A DNA stretch of 60,985 nt from NCBI GenBank assembly GCA_964551975.1, contig CAZKFI010000005.1:1-60985 (forward strand), read 5' to 3'. The position numbers were made by a program, and so were the translations under genes. The notes under the pieces were generated by a model. It ran no database searches, was not told the origin of the DNA, and saw only the letters and a list, made by a program, of their open reading frames with translations. Every line of letters starts with the position of its first letter. The stretch's first letter is position 1. The DNA comes from REEB426 sp964551975 (lineage in GTDB: Bacteria > Actinomycetota > Actinomycetes > S36-B12). This document shows positions 1 to 8,880 of the stretch, piece after piece.

Positions 1-34
1 GGGCATCGCTGCGATCCGCCGGATATGGTGCCCT

Positions 35-1000
35 GTGCGCGGGATGATGGTCGTCAATCCCCGGGCGACCTCTACCTCACCGCGCGTTGCGAACGTCATC
101 ATTGAAGCGTTCTCCGGCGAACTCGACCTTGACCTGCAATACACGGACTATCGCGGGCATGGCATCGAATTGGGTGCTCTGGCACGCGAACGTGGTCTCG
201 ACGTCGTGATCACGCTCGGTGGCGATGGCGTGGTGAACGAGGTCATCAACGGCATGCTGTCGACAACCCACGACGAAGGCAGTGCGCAGCAGGGCGCAGA
301 TGACCTGCCGATGCTTGCCACTGTTCCCGGGGGCAGCGCAAACGTCTTCGCGCGCTCACTCGGCCTGGCGGTCAATCCGGTGGCAGCTGCCGGCCAACTA
401 CTTCAGGCACTGCGCAACCACACGTCACGCGTGATTGGCCTTGGTATCGTCCAGATCTTGCCCGGCGGTTCACGTCGTTGGTTCGCGACCAATGCGGGGA
501 TGGGCCTGGACGCTGAGGTCATCGCCGCCATGGAACGCGAGCGCACAAGTGGTCACAGCGCAACACCCGGCCGGTACCTCGCGATCACGCTGCAGGAGTA
601 CCTCAGCGGAACCGATCGCCGTACTCCGCATCTGACCATCCAACGGGCCGGCGAGCCCGCCCTGACTGGGATCTACCTGGCGATTGTGCAGAACACGGCC
701 CCCTGGACCTATATCGGGGCGTTGCCCGTCAATCCAAGTCCGGCAGCATCATTCGATAGTGGCCTCGATCTGTTTGCGCTGCGGAGCCTGAGCGTCGCCG
801 CCACGGTTCGAGCGACCCAGCACATGCTGACCGGCCGCCGATCCGGGAACTCGCGTAGCCGGGTGCTCTGGCACGACCAGGCTCAACTGCGGATCACCGC
901 CGACCAGCCCATGGCCCTGCAGGTGGACGGGGAGGGGGCCGGATCGGCGCTCGGCATCGACCTGCTGGCGGTTCCCGGGGCCATCCGAGTCGTCTGCTGA
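35..1000 (+). CDS. Diacylglycerol/lipid kinase family protein (DAGK catalytic domain)
   Basis: This 321-residue protein matches the DAGK/LCB5/YegS lipid kinase family, which phosphorylates diacylglycerol or a related lipid with ATP at the membrane. The nucleotide-binding signature GGDGVVNEVINGM lies near residue 58 and the second signature PGGSANVFARSLG near residue 98. Both are diagnostic of the family. The length suits a DAGK catalytic domain plus its C-terminal beta domain. GTG at 35 is used as start, but ATG codons at 44 and 47 are equally possible. The frame is open to the window edge, so a longer N-terminus cannot be excluded. It lies upstream of whiB1, as a similar gene does in mycobacteria by recollection. 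The lipid substrate is not determined. Confidence 0.85.
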   Translation: MRGMMVVNPRATSTSPRVANVIIEAFSGELDLDLQYTDYRGHGIELGALARERGLDVVITLGGDGVVNEVINGMLSTTHDEGSAQQGADDLPMLATVPGGSANVFARSLGLAVNPVAAAGQLLQALRNHTSRVIGLGIVQILPGGSRRWFATNAGMGLDAEVIAAMERERTSGHSATPGRYLAITLQEYLSGTDRRTPHLTIQRAGEPALTGIYLAIVQNTAPWTYIGALPVNPSPAASFDSGLDLFALRSLSVAATVRATQHMLTGRRSGNSRSRVLWHDQAQLRITADQPMALQVDGEGAGSALGIDLLAVPGAIRVVC

Positions 1001-1233
1001 AGGCTGAACTTTCAGCAGAAACGGACATTTGTGACCAAATGAACAGGGAGTATGGGGGTCAATCCATCGAATATGGTTGCCCCCGCCCGATTCCTCTGGG
1101 AACCTATGGGTGTCCTTGCTGAACGTGCTGAACCCCGGACTGAACTGGTGACCCCGGTAGCAGTCTGACTCAGGTACGTGAAAGCAATCACGAGCACTGG
1201 TAACCCCGGTGCGTGCGATACAGGAGTGAGCGC
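1001..1233 (+). promoter_or_regulatory. whiB1 upstream region
   Basis: This 233-bp non-coding stretch precedes whiB1. A short hairpin (GCTGA, 4-nt loop, TCAGC, 1002-1015) follows the kinase stop and could end its transcript weakly. The whiB1 ribosome binding site AGGAG is at 1222-1226. A TGTGA half-site at 1030-1034 is followed six bases later by GAACA, a partial resemblance to a CRP/FNR-family operator. Mycobacterial whiB1 is known to be CRP-controlled, but the match here is imperfect. No convincing -35/-10 pair was identified. Confidence 0.35.
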
Positions 1234-1488
1234 ATGGACTGGCGGCACGAGGCTGCCTGCCGTGACGAAGACCCCGAGCTGTTCTTCCCGATCGGTAACA
1301 CAGGGCCAGCCCTGGTACAGATTGAGGAGGCCAAGGCGGTCTGTCGTCGCTGCAGCGTGATCGACGAGTGCCTGCGCTGGGCGTTGGAAACCGGCCAGGA
1401 TGCCGGTGTCTGGGGTGGGCTGAGCGAGGATGAGCGTCGCGCTCTCAAGCGACGCAATGCCCGCCTGCGTGCCCGCACGACCGCCTGA
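1234..1488 (+). CDS. whiB1: WhiB1-type [4Fe-4S] transcriptional regulator
   Basis: This 84-residue Wbl protein begins MDWRHEAACRDEDPELFF. It carries the four cluster-binding cysteines at 9, 37, 40 and 46, the same spacing as mycobacterial WhiB1. The family turn motif GVWGG is followed by the basic C-terminus RRALKRRNARLRAR. WhiB1 proteins hold an NO-sensitive iron-sulfur cluster, bind the principal sigma factor and act on transcription. ATG 1234 is preferred over the upstream in-frame GTG 1213 because AGGAG sits 7 nt before it and homologues start with MDWRH. The neighbours (lipid kinase upstream, pdtaS convergent downstream) match the mycobacterial arrangement, which supports orthology to WhiB1 rather than another Wbl. 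Confidence 0.96.
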   Translation: MDWRHEAACRDEDPELFFPIGNTGPALVQIEEAKAVCRRCSVIDECLRWALETGQDAGVWGGLSEDERRALKRRNARLRARTTA

Positions 1489-1515
1489 CTCCAGAGCGCC
1501 CGATCAACGCCGGCC

Positions 1516-2979
1516 CTATCTAGGGCCGTCCAATGGCACCACAAGGTGCACGGCCAGTCCTCCTTGTGCACCGGATTCCATCTGGACTGAACCTCGGCAC
1601 TGCTCTTCGATGAGCGAGTGCACGATCTGCAGCCCGAGTCCGGCGACGAAGTCGGCCGGCAATCCCAGGCCGTCGTCAATCACTGAGGCATGTACCGCGC
1701 CTCGGGATCCCTGCTGCGCACCGCCGATCTCACCCAGAGCTTCATTAGGCGGACCGGACACGCTCAATGCGAGCGCGATGCTGCCCGCTGCCGCATGCTC
1801 GACCGCATTGTGCAGTACCTCAGCCACAGCCATCGCCAGCGGCGTTGCATAGTCGGTTGGCAGTAGACCACAGCTGCCACTTCGTGTGATTGCTGGGCCG
1901 CTCTCGCCGATTGCATACGCCGGAGCAAGATCGCGCACCACCTGGATGATCCGGTCAGCGACTTCATCGAAATTCACTTGATCACCCGGCTCTGCTGACA
2001 GTGCCTCATGCACAACGGCAATTGCGGCAATGCGCAGTTCCGCCTCAGCCAGGGCATTTCTGGTGGATTCGTCGGTTGCACGGCGGGTCTGCAATCGCAG
2101 CAGTGCTGCGACCGTCTGCAGGTTGTTTTTGACGCGATGGTGGATCTCGCGAATGGTGGCGTCCTTGGAAAGCAGGGCACGCTCGCGCCGGCGTAATTCG
2201 GTGACATCTCTGAGCAGTACCAGGGCGCCCTTGAATCGTTCATGCGTACGCAAGGGGATGCCCTGGATGAGGACCGTGGCTGCAGAATTCTCAACCTGGG
2301 CACGACCAGCTGAGTGGCCGCTGGACACCAGCGAGAGGTCCTCGTCCACCGGACCTGGTCGGTGAGCCAGGCGAACGAGGGTGTCGCGCAGGTCGCGACC
2401 TGCCACATCAACCGCCAGGCCCAGACGACGCAATGCACTCACGGCATTCGGACTTGCGTAACTCACCTGGCCGCGCTCGTCGAGACGGATCAGACCATCA
2501 CCAACTCTCGGGCCATCTAGATCTGCACCGATGGTGCTCGCTGTCGGGAAGCCACCACTCATCAGCATGCTGAAGAGATCGTCCGCAGTCTGCTGATATA
2601 CCTCCTCGAGGTGACCGGCAACCCGCGGCGTCGGTGATCCATGGCGAGCGATGACCGCAATGACTCTGCCATCGCGACTCATCGGATACGCCCCTGCGCC
2701 AGCCTGCACCAGGCTAAGTGCACGATCCAGGGCGGCATCAGTGCCTCGGGGGATGAAACTTCCCACGACATCGTCAGGAACGCTGGTCGGCGCCGTGGTG
2801 GGACGAACGGATGCAGCCGCTACCAGGCCTGATGCATTCCAGGTGGGCAACCACAGCACCAGATCACTCATCGCAAGATCCGCAAGGAGCGACCACTCGG
2901 CGACCACGGCCTGCAAACAGGCGATCTGCTCGCCTGAAAGGTCGGTCCGCTCCTGCGCTAAGGCAGATAGTCGTGCCAT
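1516..2979 (-). CDS. pdtaS: PdtaS-type sensor histidine kinase
   Basis: This 487-residue cytosolic kinase has no membrane segment. An N-terminal GAF-type domain (about 1-140) is followed by a PAS-like domain (about 155-262). A HisKA_2 dimerisation domain has the H-box EIHHRVKNNLQT near residue 278, with His281 the likely phospho-acceptor. A C-terminal HATPase domain carries EVLHNAVEHA (N box) and DDGLGLP (G box). In mycobacteria PdtaS phosphorylates PdtaR, an ANTAR RNA-binding antiterminator; no pdtaR is in this window. ATG 2979 matches homologue N-termini; the longer frame to 3114 would read into the divergent gene. Its position next to whiB1 is the conserved arrangement. The 52 bp to the ilvG-like gene form a divergent promoter region. 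Confidence 0.93.
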   Translation of the reverse strand: MARLSALAQERTDLSGEQIACLQAVVAEWSLLADLAMSDLVLWLPTWNASGLVAAASVRPTTAPTSVPDDVVGSFIPRGTDAALDRALSLVQAGAGAYPMSRDGRVIAVIARHGSPTPRVAGHLEEVYQQTADDLFSMLMSGGFPTASTIGADLDGPRVGDGLIRLDERGQVSYASPNAVSALRRLGLAVDVAGRDLRDTLVRLAHRPGPVDEDLSLVSSGHSAGRAQVENSAATVLIQGIPLRTHERFKGALVLLRDVTELRRRERALLSKDATIREIHHRVKNNLQTVAALLRLQTRRATDESTRNALAEAELRIAAIAVVHEALSAEPGDQVNFDEVADRIIQVVRDLAPAYAIGESGPAITRSGSCGLLPTDYATPLAMAVAEVLHNAVEHAAAGSIALALSVSGPPNEALGEIGGAQQGSRGAVHASVIDDGLGLPADFVAGLGLQIVHSLIEEQCRGSVQMESGAQGGLAVHLVVPLDGPR

Positions 2980-3031
2980 GACGGGCAGTGTAGGAGGGCG
3001 TGCCAGGATCTGACTGATCCTGGGAGGGACA

Positions 3032-4771
3032 GTGACAGATGAACCCCAGCCGCAGCACGGTGGGCTGCACGCCATGGACGCTGCCCGTACCGCAGGCGTC
3101 GATCTGCTGTTCACCCTTAGTGGTGCTCACGTGTTTCCCCTGTACGACGCAGCTGTTGGCGGGCGCGACCTAGTCGTCCAATCGGATTCGGCACGCGCCG
3201 CGCAACACGCTGGACCAGTCAGGTTGATCGATGTGCGTCACGAGCAGACAGCCGTTTTTGCAGCCGAGGCCGTCGGCAAACTCACGCGAAACGCAGGACT
3301 TGCTGCGCTCACCGCCGGGCCAGGTGTCACTAATGGCGTCAGCGCCATCGCCGGGGCGTATCTCAACGGCTCACCCTTGGTAGTCATCGGCGGCCGCGCA
3401 CCCGATTACCGGTGGGGGTCCGGGGCACTCCAGGAAATCGATCACCCTCCCCTGATGACCACGATCACAAAATCCGCTTGGACCATCCATGACCCGGCTC
3501 AGATTCGCACCGATGTGGCTCGTGCATTCGATCAAGCAAACACTGCACATCGTGGGCCAGTCTTCGTAGATGTTCCGATGGATGTGCTCTTTACCCCCGC
3601 ACTCGCACACGGTGAAGCTGCTGTCGGAGCCGCTGACTCCATCGACTCGGTAGCAGCCGGTGGGATTGATCAGGACTGTGTCCAAGCGGCAGCTGCAGCA
3701 ATAGCTGGCGCAGCACACCCCGTGATTGTCTTGGGCTCAGACACCTGGCAGGGCGGTGCCGAAGCCCAGGCAGTCGACCTAGTCCACGAACTTGGCATAC
3801 CAGCGATCGCCAACGGCATGGGTCGCGGGATTCTGGCACCCGGTGATCCACTGCTGGTTACCCGGGCGCGCGCCGCGGCCTTCAAAGGCTGTGACCTGGT
3901 GATCGTGGTTGGGACACCCTTGGACTTCCGACTCAACTACGGGCGCTTCGGCGCTGACTCTGGTGCGCCGCAGGGCCACACGGTTCCCGTGGTGCACCTC
4001 GTGGATCACCCTGCCCAACGGGCCGAACATGTCGGCGGACTCACCATTGCCGGTGATCTACGCCGGTCCCTGACATTGCTCACCGCGGCAGTGCACAGCC
4101 ATCCCGATGCCGGGCGACAACGTGCTCAGTGGTCGGGCTGGGCGGAGGAGCTCGCTCACCAAGCAAGTGCCGCACGCCTTGCCGATCAGGCCCTACTCAA
4201 CAGCACAGCCGAGCCCATCCACCCGGCTGCTGTCTACGGCGCGCTGCTGCCACGCCTGACCGATGACGCCATCGTGATCGGAGATGGCGGTGACTTTGTC
4301 TCGTTCGCAGGGAAGTTCATCGAACCGGCTCGGCCCGGGTGCTGGCTGGATCCTGGTCCATACGGATGCCTAGGTACCGGACCCGGGTACGCCATGGCTG
4401 CCGCGCTCACCAATCCAACTGCTCCAGTGTTCCTACTGGCTGGTGACGGCGCCCTTGGATTCTCCTTTCTTGACCTGCAGTCACTGGTCACCCATCGACT
4501 TCCGGTGGTGATCATCGTCGGCAACAACGCCGGGTGGGCACTGGAGCGACATCCGATGCGCATGCTCTACGGCTATGACGTCATTGCGGATCTTCCCGAT
4601 ACCGACTATGCGCGCCTCATGGTCGATCTTGGAGGTGCCGGTGAGCGCGTCCACCAGGCAGCACAGATCGGTCCAGCAATCGACCGAGCCATGGCCAGTG
4701 GCCTACCCGCCCTCGTCGATGTGCGCACTGACCCCGACGCCGCCTATCCGCGCAGTACCACCGGTATCTGA
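3032..4771 (+). CDS. IlvG-like thiamine-diphosphate enzyme (acetolactate synthase family)
   Basis: This 579-residue protein has the three-domain layout of acetolactate synthase-type ThDP enzymes. The PYR domain keeps the cofactor-activating Glu in DVRHEQTAVFAAEA (near residue 71) and TAGPGVTNGV. The PP domain has the GDGALGFS...GNNAGW metal/ThDP motif. The text closely resembles what I remember of mycobacterial IlvG (Rv1820), including WLDPGPYGCLGTGPGYA, EIDH and a C-terminus ending near AYPR. Such proteins are not proven acetolactate synthases, and no ilvN regulatory subunit is present. It may instead cleave or ligate another 2-oxo or hydroxyacyl substrate. GTG 3032 follows GGAGGG by only 3 nt; ATG 3074 is the alternative. 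It converges on the urease-like cluster (27 bp between stops), so a shared pathway is only a guess. Confidence 0.85.
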   Translation: MTDEPQPQHGGLHAMDAARTAGVDLLFTLSGAHVFPLYDAAVGGRDLVVQSDSARAAQHAGPVRLIDVRHEQTAVFAAEAVGKLTRNAGLAALTAGPGVTNGVSAIAGAYLNGSPLVVIGGRAPDYRWGSGALQEIDHPPLMTTITKSAWTIHDPAQIRTDVARAFDQANTAHRGPVFVDVPMDVLFTPALAHGEAAVGAADSIDSVAAGGIDQDCVQAAAAAIAGAAHPVIVLGSDTWQGGAEAQAVDLVHELGIPAIANGMGRGILAPGDPLLVTRARAAAFKGCDLVIVVGTPLDFRLNYGRFGADSGAPQGHTVPVVHLVDHPAQRAEHVGGLTIAGDLRRSLTLLTAAVHSHPDAGRQRAQWSGWAEELAHQASAARLADQALLNSTAEPIHPAAVYGALLPRLTDDAIVIGDGGDFVSFAGKFIEPARPGCWLDPGPYGCLGTGPGYAMAAALTNPTAPVFLLAGDGALGFSFLDLQSLVTHRLPVVIIVGNNAGWALERHPMRMLYGYDVIADLPDTDYARLMVDLGGAGERVHQAAQIGPAIDRAMASGLPALVDVRTDPDAAYPRSTTGI

Positions 4772-4798
4772 GCGGTGATTCCACTCACCTGCGAAGAC

Positions 4799-6436
4799 TC
4801 ACCAAAAGTGCAGGCGCGAAATCGGCACACTGGAGCAGGGCTCACCGGTAAGCAGTTCACCATCGAACATGACTGCTGAACCATCCGGCTGCACCTCAAC
4901 AGCACCAAGGACTCCGTGATGAACCATGTCGGTGCCGCGGACAGTTCGGCATCCACGGACGGTGAGCATCTGACGATTTGTAGCAGGTAGTCCTTCCGCG
5001 ACCGCTACCTGGTTGGTGATCAGGTAGGCCAGGTCACCCGGCGCAGCTCCGAGCGCCCCGAACTGCTCCGCCAAACGCAGGGGTTCAGCGTCGGGAATGG
5101 ACGCATTAGGGTCACCGCTCACTCCCCAGGCCGGGAAACCTGATTTGAGGACTAACCAGGGTTTTGCCGCAAAGCGCTGCGGTTCCCACAGCACGATGTC
5201 CGCGACGTAGCCGGGCAGTAATCGTCCGATCTCATGACCCAGCCCATGGGTCAGGGCGGGATTAATGGTGATCTTTGCCAAGTAGCGCAGTATTCGATCG
5301 TTATCGTCGAGATGCTCCTGGTGATCACACTGGACGCCAGCCAAGGCAAAGGTTCGCCACCAAGTCTCGCCCGCCCGCCCCATTCCCTGTGCATCAGATG
5401 AGGTGATGGGGATGACGCCGAGGTCATGCAGGCGGTTTTCAGCGGCCATAGTCACTCCGCGAACACGCGCTCTGGCAATGCGCCGGTCTGCATCTCGGGC
5501 AGCATTCATGCCATGCACGAGCAAGATCATGTCTAAGTGTTCGGCGACTGCATTACTGCCATACGGCAGAGTGGGATTAGTTGACGACGCAAGCACGTTG
5601 TCGTGACCAGCTAACTCCAACACGTCGGGAGCGTGCCCTCCTCCGCACCCCTCCACGTGAAACGCGTGGATGGCTCGACCATCCAAGACTGCAAGCGTGT
5701 CGTGCACTGAGAGGGTTTCGTTGAGGCCATCGGTATGAACGGCAACCTGCACATCGCCATAGTCGGCTACCCGCAGCGCTACGTCCAAGGTGGTGAGTGT
5801 GGCGCCGGTATCCTCATGAACCTTGAAGCCACATACGTGCGCGAGCAGTGCTTCATTCAGGACATCAGTGTGCGCTGTGGATGCACGACCCAACAAGCCG
5901 ATGTTGACGGGGAACGCTTCCATGGAGCGCAAGGCGCGCGCCAGGAACCAGGGGGAACCAAGCCCCACCCCCCAGACAGGACCGGCCTCCTGTCCGATGA
6001 CCGTGGTTACCCCTGATGCGATTTCGGCCTGAAAGACCCGCGGCGTGAGACTGTGTACATGACTATCGACGCCACCCGGAGTAGCGATGAGTCCGTCGCC
6101 AGGAATCACGATCGTTCCTGAACCGACTACAACGTCAATATGGTCTGCGGTCGCGGGATTGCCTGCCTTGCCTACTCCAGTGACGCGACCTGCCCTGATG
6201 CCGATGCTGGCAACTCGAATCTGCTGCGAAGGATCCAAGACCACCACGTTGGTGATCACAACGTCACATGACTCGGCAGTGGTGACGGGTGCCAGGGCTA
6301 TCCCATCGCGACCCGTCTTGCCGAACCCAACGCGAAATTCATCGTAGGCATCCGGCACCCGCTCTGGTATGCGCAAGCGCAATCCCGTATCGCCGAGAAC
6401 GAGTACCTCGCCCGCCCTTGGTCCGTAGCCGCTCAT
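4799..6436 (-). CDS. Urease alpha-subunit-like metallohydrolase (UreC paralogue)
   Basis: This 545-residue protein aligns with urease alpha along its length. Using Klebsiella UreC numbering, every nickel ligand has a counterpart: His134/136 are H126/H128, the carbamylated Lys217 is K205 (GFKVHED), His246 is H234, His272 is H260 (FHVEGCGGGHAPD) and Asp360 is D348 (TSSDAQGMGR). Substrate-binding His219, His320 and Arg336 are H207, H308 and R324. The mobile-flap Cys319 is Val307 (LLVHGM instead of MVCHHL). Its ATG start overlaps the gamma-beta gene stop (ATGA), so the subunits are co-translated. No ureD, E, F or G gene is in the window. It is clearly urease-derived; whether it hydrolyses urea or another amide/ureido compound is open. 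Confidence 0.9.
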   Translation of the reverse strand: MSGYGPRAGEVLVLGDTGLRLRIPERVPDAYDEFRVGFGKTGRDGIALAPVTTAESCDVVITNVVVLDPSQQIRVASIGIRAGRVTGVGKAGNPATADHIDVVVGSGTIVIPGDGLIATPGGVDSHVHSLTPRVFQAEIASGVTTVIGQEAGPVWGVGLGSPWFLARALRSMEAFPVNIGLLGRASTAHTDVLNEALLAHVCGFKVHEDTGATLTTLDVALRVADYGDVQVAVHTDGLNETLSVHDTLAVLDGRAIHAFHVEGCGGGHAPDVLELAGHDNVLASSTNPTLPYGSNAVAEHLDMILLVHGMNAARDADRRIARARVRGVTMAAENRLHDLGVIPITSSDAQGMGRAGETWWRTFALAGVQCDHQEHLDDNDRILRYLAKITINPALTHGLGHEIGRLLPGYVADIVLWEPQRFAAKPWLVLKSGFPAWGVSGDPNASIPDAEPLRLAEQFGALGAAPGDLAYLITNQVAVAEGLPATNRQMLTVRGCRTVRGTDMVHHGVLGAVEVQPDGSAVMFDGELLTGEPCSSVPISRLHFW

Positions 6437-7167
6437 GGAAGATTCCGCTGGCGAACGATGTTTCCTACCGCGTGTTCGGCGTTCTCGACCATGTTGAACG
6501 GCTGACCGTTCACGATGTCGAGATAGCCGCAGGATCGAAGCGCTTCCAAGGCACGATCGCGTACTGCCGGATCATCCAGTGAGCCATTCACCACACCGGT
6601 GTTGCCCACGACCACCCGCTGGCCACCAATTCGCGTTATCGGTAGGAAAACCGTTGCTCCACCGTCTATCCACACCACATCACCGGTACTCAGTGCCGGG
6701 CGCATCCCGAACGCGGCTGCTCGATCTAGTCTGAGCCGCGGATTCACCTCGGCTAGGTGAATATGCGAACTGATTCCGATGGGGGTTTGCGCACAGTTCG
6801 TTACCTGCAGTGCATCCGATGCCGGGGGTGCTGGCTCAGCGTCCGATACCGAGTCACCAGATTCCGCCCCAAAGGGATTCGTGACAACCACCAGGCGCAT
6901 GCCGTCATCGAATCGCGCCTCGACACGCACTTCGTGCACCACATCCAGGACTGCGGGTAGAACCTCGTTTGCACTCAGGACTCCCCGAGCTCGCAGCCGA
7001 GTTTCATCGAGACTAAGGCCGTCACGTGCCCATTCGCAGACGGCATCGGCAATCAGAGCCACCGATTCGGGAACATTGAGCAGCAGTCCCCGCGATCGGC
7101 GAGCCCGAGCTAACTCAGCCTGCGTGAAAAGCAGCAGGCGATCCGACTCCCCCGGTGTCAGTGGCAC
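6433..7167 (-). CDS. Fused urease gamma-beta subunit-like protein
   Basis: This 244-residue protein is a fusion of two urease structural subunits. Residues 1-100 match the gamma subunit (LTPGESDRLLLFTQAELARA, NVPESVALIADAV, HEVRVEARFDDGMRLVVV). A 20-residue Ala/Pro/Ser/Asp linker follows. Residues about 120-244 match the beta subunit (TPIGISSHIHLAEVN, DRAAAFGMR, IGGQRVVVGNTGVVNG). Gamma-beta fusions are known from Helicobacter UreA. GTG 7167 is preceded by GAGGA with about 7 nt spacing. It lies 23 bp after the amidohydrolase gene and overlaps the alpha-like gene by 4 nt. By analogy it builds the scaffold on which the alpha-like subunit assembles. The Asp/Glu-rich linker and tail are longer than expected and unlike textbook beta subunits. 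Confidence 0.88.
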   Translation of the reverse strand: MPLTPGESDRLLLFTQAELARARRSRGLLLNVPESVALIADAVCEWARDGLSLDETRLRARGVLSANEVLPAVLDVVHEVRVEARFDDGMRLVVVTNPFGAESGDSVSDAEPAPPASDALQVTNCAQTPIGISSHIHLAEVNPRLRLDRAAAFGMRPALSTGDVVWIDGGATVFLPITRIGGQRVVVGNTGVVNGSLDDPAVRDRALEALRSCGYLDIVNGQPFNMVENAEHAVGNIVRQRNLP

Positions 7168-7190
7168 TGTGCTGTCCTCACGTCAGGTCC

Positions 7191-8834
7191 CTATCCAGTT
7201 GCTTGGTACGTGCGGAGTCCGGCTCTCCAGGTGCCCAGGATGGGGATGGTGTCAATGGTCATCGCCGGGACCGAACGGGGATCTGCTCCCAGGAGCACCA
7301 GGTCGGCGACTGCTCCTGGACGAATCATGCCCGCGTCGTCGCGACCCGCCTGGAAAGCAACACCCGCGGTATAGCAAAGCAAGGCCTCGTCAACACTGAT
7401 GCATTCCTCCGGTACCCACGCAGGAGCGTCAGCAGACACCTGTCGAGTGACCGCCACCTGGATACCGTCGAGTGGGGCGTAGGTCGTGACTGGCCAGTCA
7501 CTACCAAAAGACACCGCCGCACCGCGACGCAGCAGGGTGGCCGTTTGAAACTGACGATTGGTACGCGCTGTGCCAAGCCTTGGCTCGGACAACTCGTACT
7601 GCCAGGCATCCCACTTTGACCAATACGGCTCAAAGTTTGCGATGACACCGAGTTCAGCAAAGCGCGATAGATCTGCCTCGTCAACAAGTTGCGTGTGCGC
7701 CATTACCCAACGACGATCACGGGTGGGATTGACGCGGCTTGCTGCCTCCATTGCATCAAGGGCATTGCGAACGCCGGCGTCACCGATGGCATGGATGTGG
7801 GCTGTGAATCCCAAGGCATCTATTGCCGTTACCGCCTGCTTGAGTTCCTGTGGATCCCAGTTAGGCAGGCCACGTGAATGCGGACAGTCACAGTACGGCT
7901 CCAGCATGGCCGCAGTCCCCGATTCGACCACACCATCTGCGAAGAACTTGATAGTGGTTGCGGTGAGTTGCCCACCACCTTCTCGCAGGACACGATCACG
8001 TGACTCCTGAAATCCGGTGAGCTGATCCCGCCAGGTATTCGGGTCGCACCACAGGGCGAGATCAGCACCGAAGGCCAGGGCACCCGCCTGATAGGCCTCC
8101 AGCCAGGTGGATACCTCAGTCTGCTCTACCCATGCATCCTGCACCCACGTGAGCCCCGCTGAAGCAAAGCAGTCTGATGCGTAACGTAAAGCCGCAATGC
8201 GACTCGCTTTGGGTACCTCGGGAAGCAGGTCGTAGACCGGACGCCAAGCGCCCCACTCACGCAAAGTGCCGGTTGGGGCACCTGCGTCGTCAAGAACTAT
8301 TTCACCGTCATGGGGTTGCGCGACGCCGACGCCGTATCCAGCGCGACGCAGTGCCTCCGAATTGACCCACACGGTGTGGTAATCAGTTGCACGCAGCACC
8401 ACTGGACGATCGGGCACTTCAGCATCGAGCCACGTTGCAAGAAAGATGCCCCCCGGCGCCAACGTGTGATCGAAGCCCTCACCGCGCACCCAGGTTGCCT
8501 CAGGGTGCTCCCGCGCCCAACGACCAACTGCTGCGGCAATCTCCTGGGGGTTGCTCGCTTCGCGCACGGGTGCCAGTTGCTGCTCAAGACCACCGAAGAG
8601 TGCATGGACGTGACCGTCACCAAATGCTGGTGCCAGAAATCCACCTTTGCCGTCAACGACTTCATCCGCACCTGCCGCCCGGGCGCTCGCACCCAGTGCG
8701 GCTATCCTGCCATCGCGCACTAGCACCGCATCAGTGGTGGCGATTGAACCGTCTGCCATGCGCAGGCCGGTCCACACAGTGCAGCCCTCAATCAACACGG
8801 TCCGTGGCACGCTCTCCGACGCATTGCCAGCCAT
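7191..8834 (-). CDS. YtcJ-like amidohydrolase (Amidohydro_3 family)
   Basis: This 547-residue protein belongs to the metal-dependent amidohydrolase superfamily, YtcJ/exoenzyme-regulatory-like branch. The metal-site residues are present: HxH at H75/H77 (GDGHVHALFGG), a Lys in TIKFFADG (K296) as candidate carbamate ligand, HIHAIGD (H346/H348), AHTQLV (H380) and the catalytic Asp in GSDWPVT (D446). The family hydrolyses N-acyl, formamide or cyclic amide bonds, and the substrate cannot be predicted. ATG 8834 is chosen because GGAGG lies 6 nt upstream; the in-frame GTG 8840 overlaps that site. No signal peptide is visible, so it should act in the cytoplasm. It sits between the ABC transporter and the urease-like genes in one transcription direction, suggesting sequential breakdown of the imported compound. 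Confidence 0.9.
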   Translation of the reverse strand: MAGNASESVPRTVLIEGCTVWTGLRMADGSIATTDAVLVRDGRIAALGASARAAGADEVVDGKGGFLAPAFGDGHVHALFGGLEQQLAPVREASNPQEIAAAVGRWAREHPEATWVRGEGFDHTLAPGGIFLATWLDAEVPDRPVVLRATDYHTVWVNSEALRRAGYGVGVAQPHDGEIVLDDAGAPTGTLREWGAWRPVYDLLPEVPKASRIAALRYASDCFASAGLTWVQDAWVEQTEVSTWLEAYQAGALAFGADLALWCDPNTWRDQLTGFQESRDRVLREGGGQLTATTIKFFADGVVESGTAAMLEPYCDCPHSRGLPNWDPQELKQAVTAIDALGFTAHIHAIGDAGVRNALDAMEAASRVNPTRDRRWVMAHTQLVDEADLSRFAELGVIANFEPYWSKWDAWQYELSEPRLGTARTNRQFQTATLLRRGAAVSFGSDWPVTTYAPLDGIQVAVTRQVSADAPAWVPEECISVDEALLCYTAGVAFQAGRDDAGMIRPGAVADLVLLGADPRSVPAMTIDTIPILGTWRAGLRTYQATG

Positions 8835-8880
8835 AATCACCCTCCAACAGTGGCATTCGTGGTCTTGAGAAATTTGATAA

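Noticed and set aside
1030..1045. CRP-like operator upstream of whiB1
   Set aside because: Only one half-site (TGTGA) is good and the other (GAACA instead of TCACA) is weak, so it is mentioned but not called as an operator.
4799..7167. Ordinary urease operon
   Set aside because: Maturation genes are absent from the window, the flap Cys is changed and the neighbours are a polyamine-type transporter and an amidohydrolase, so a standard urea-hydrolysing urease is not assumed.
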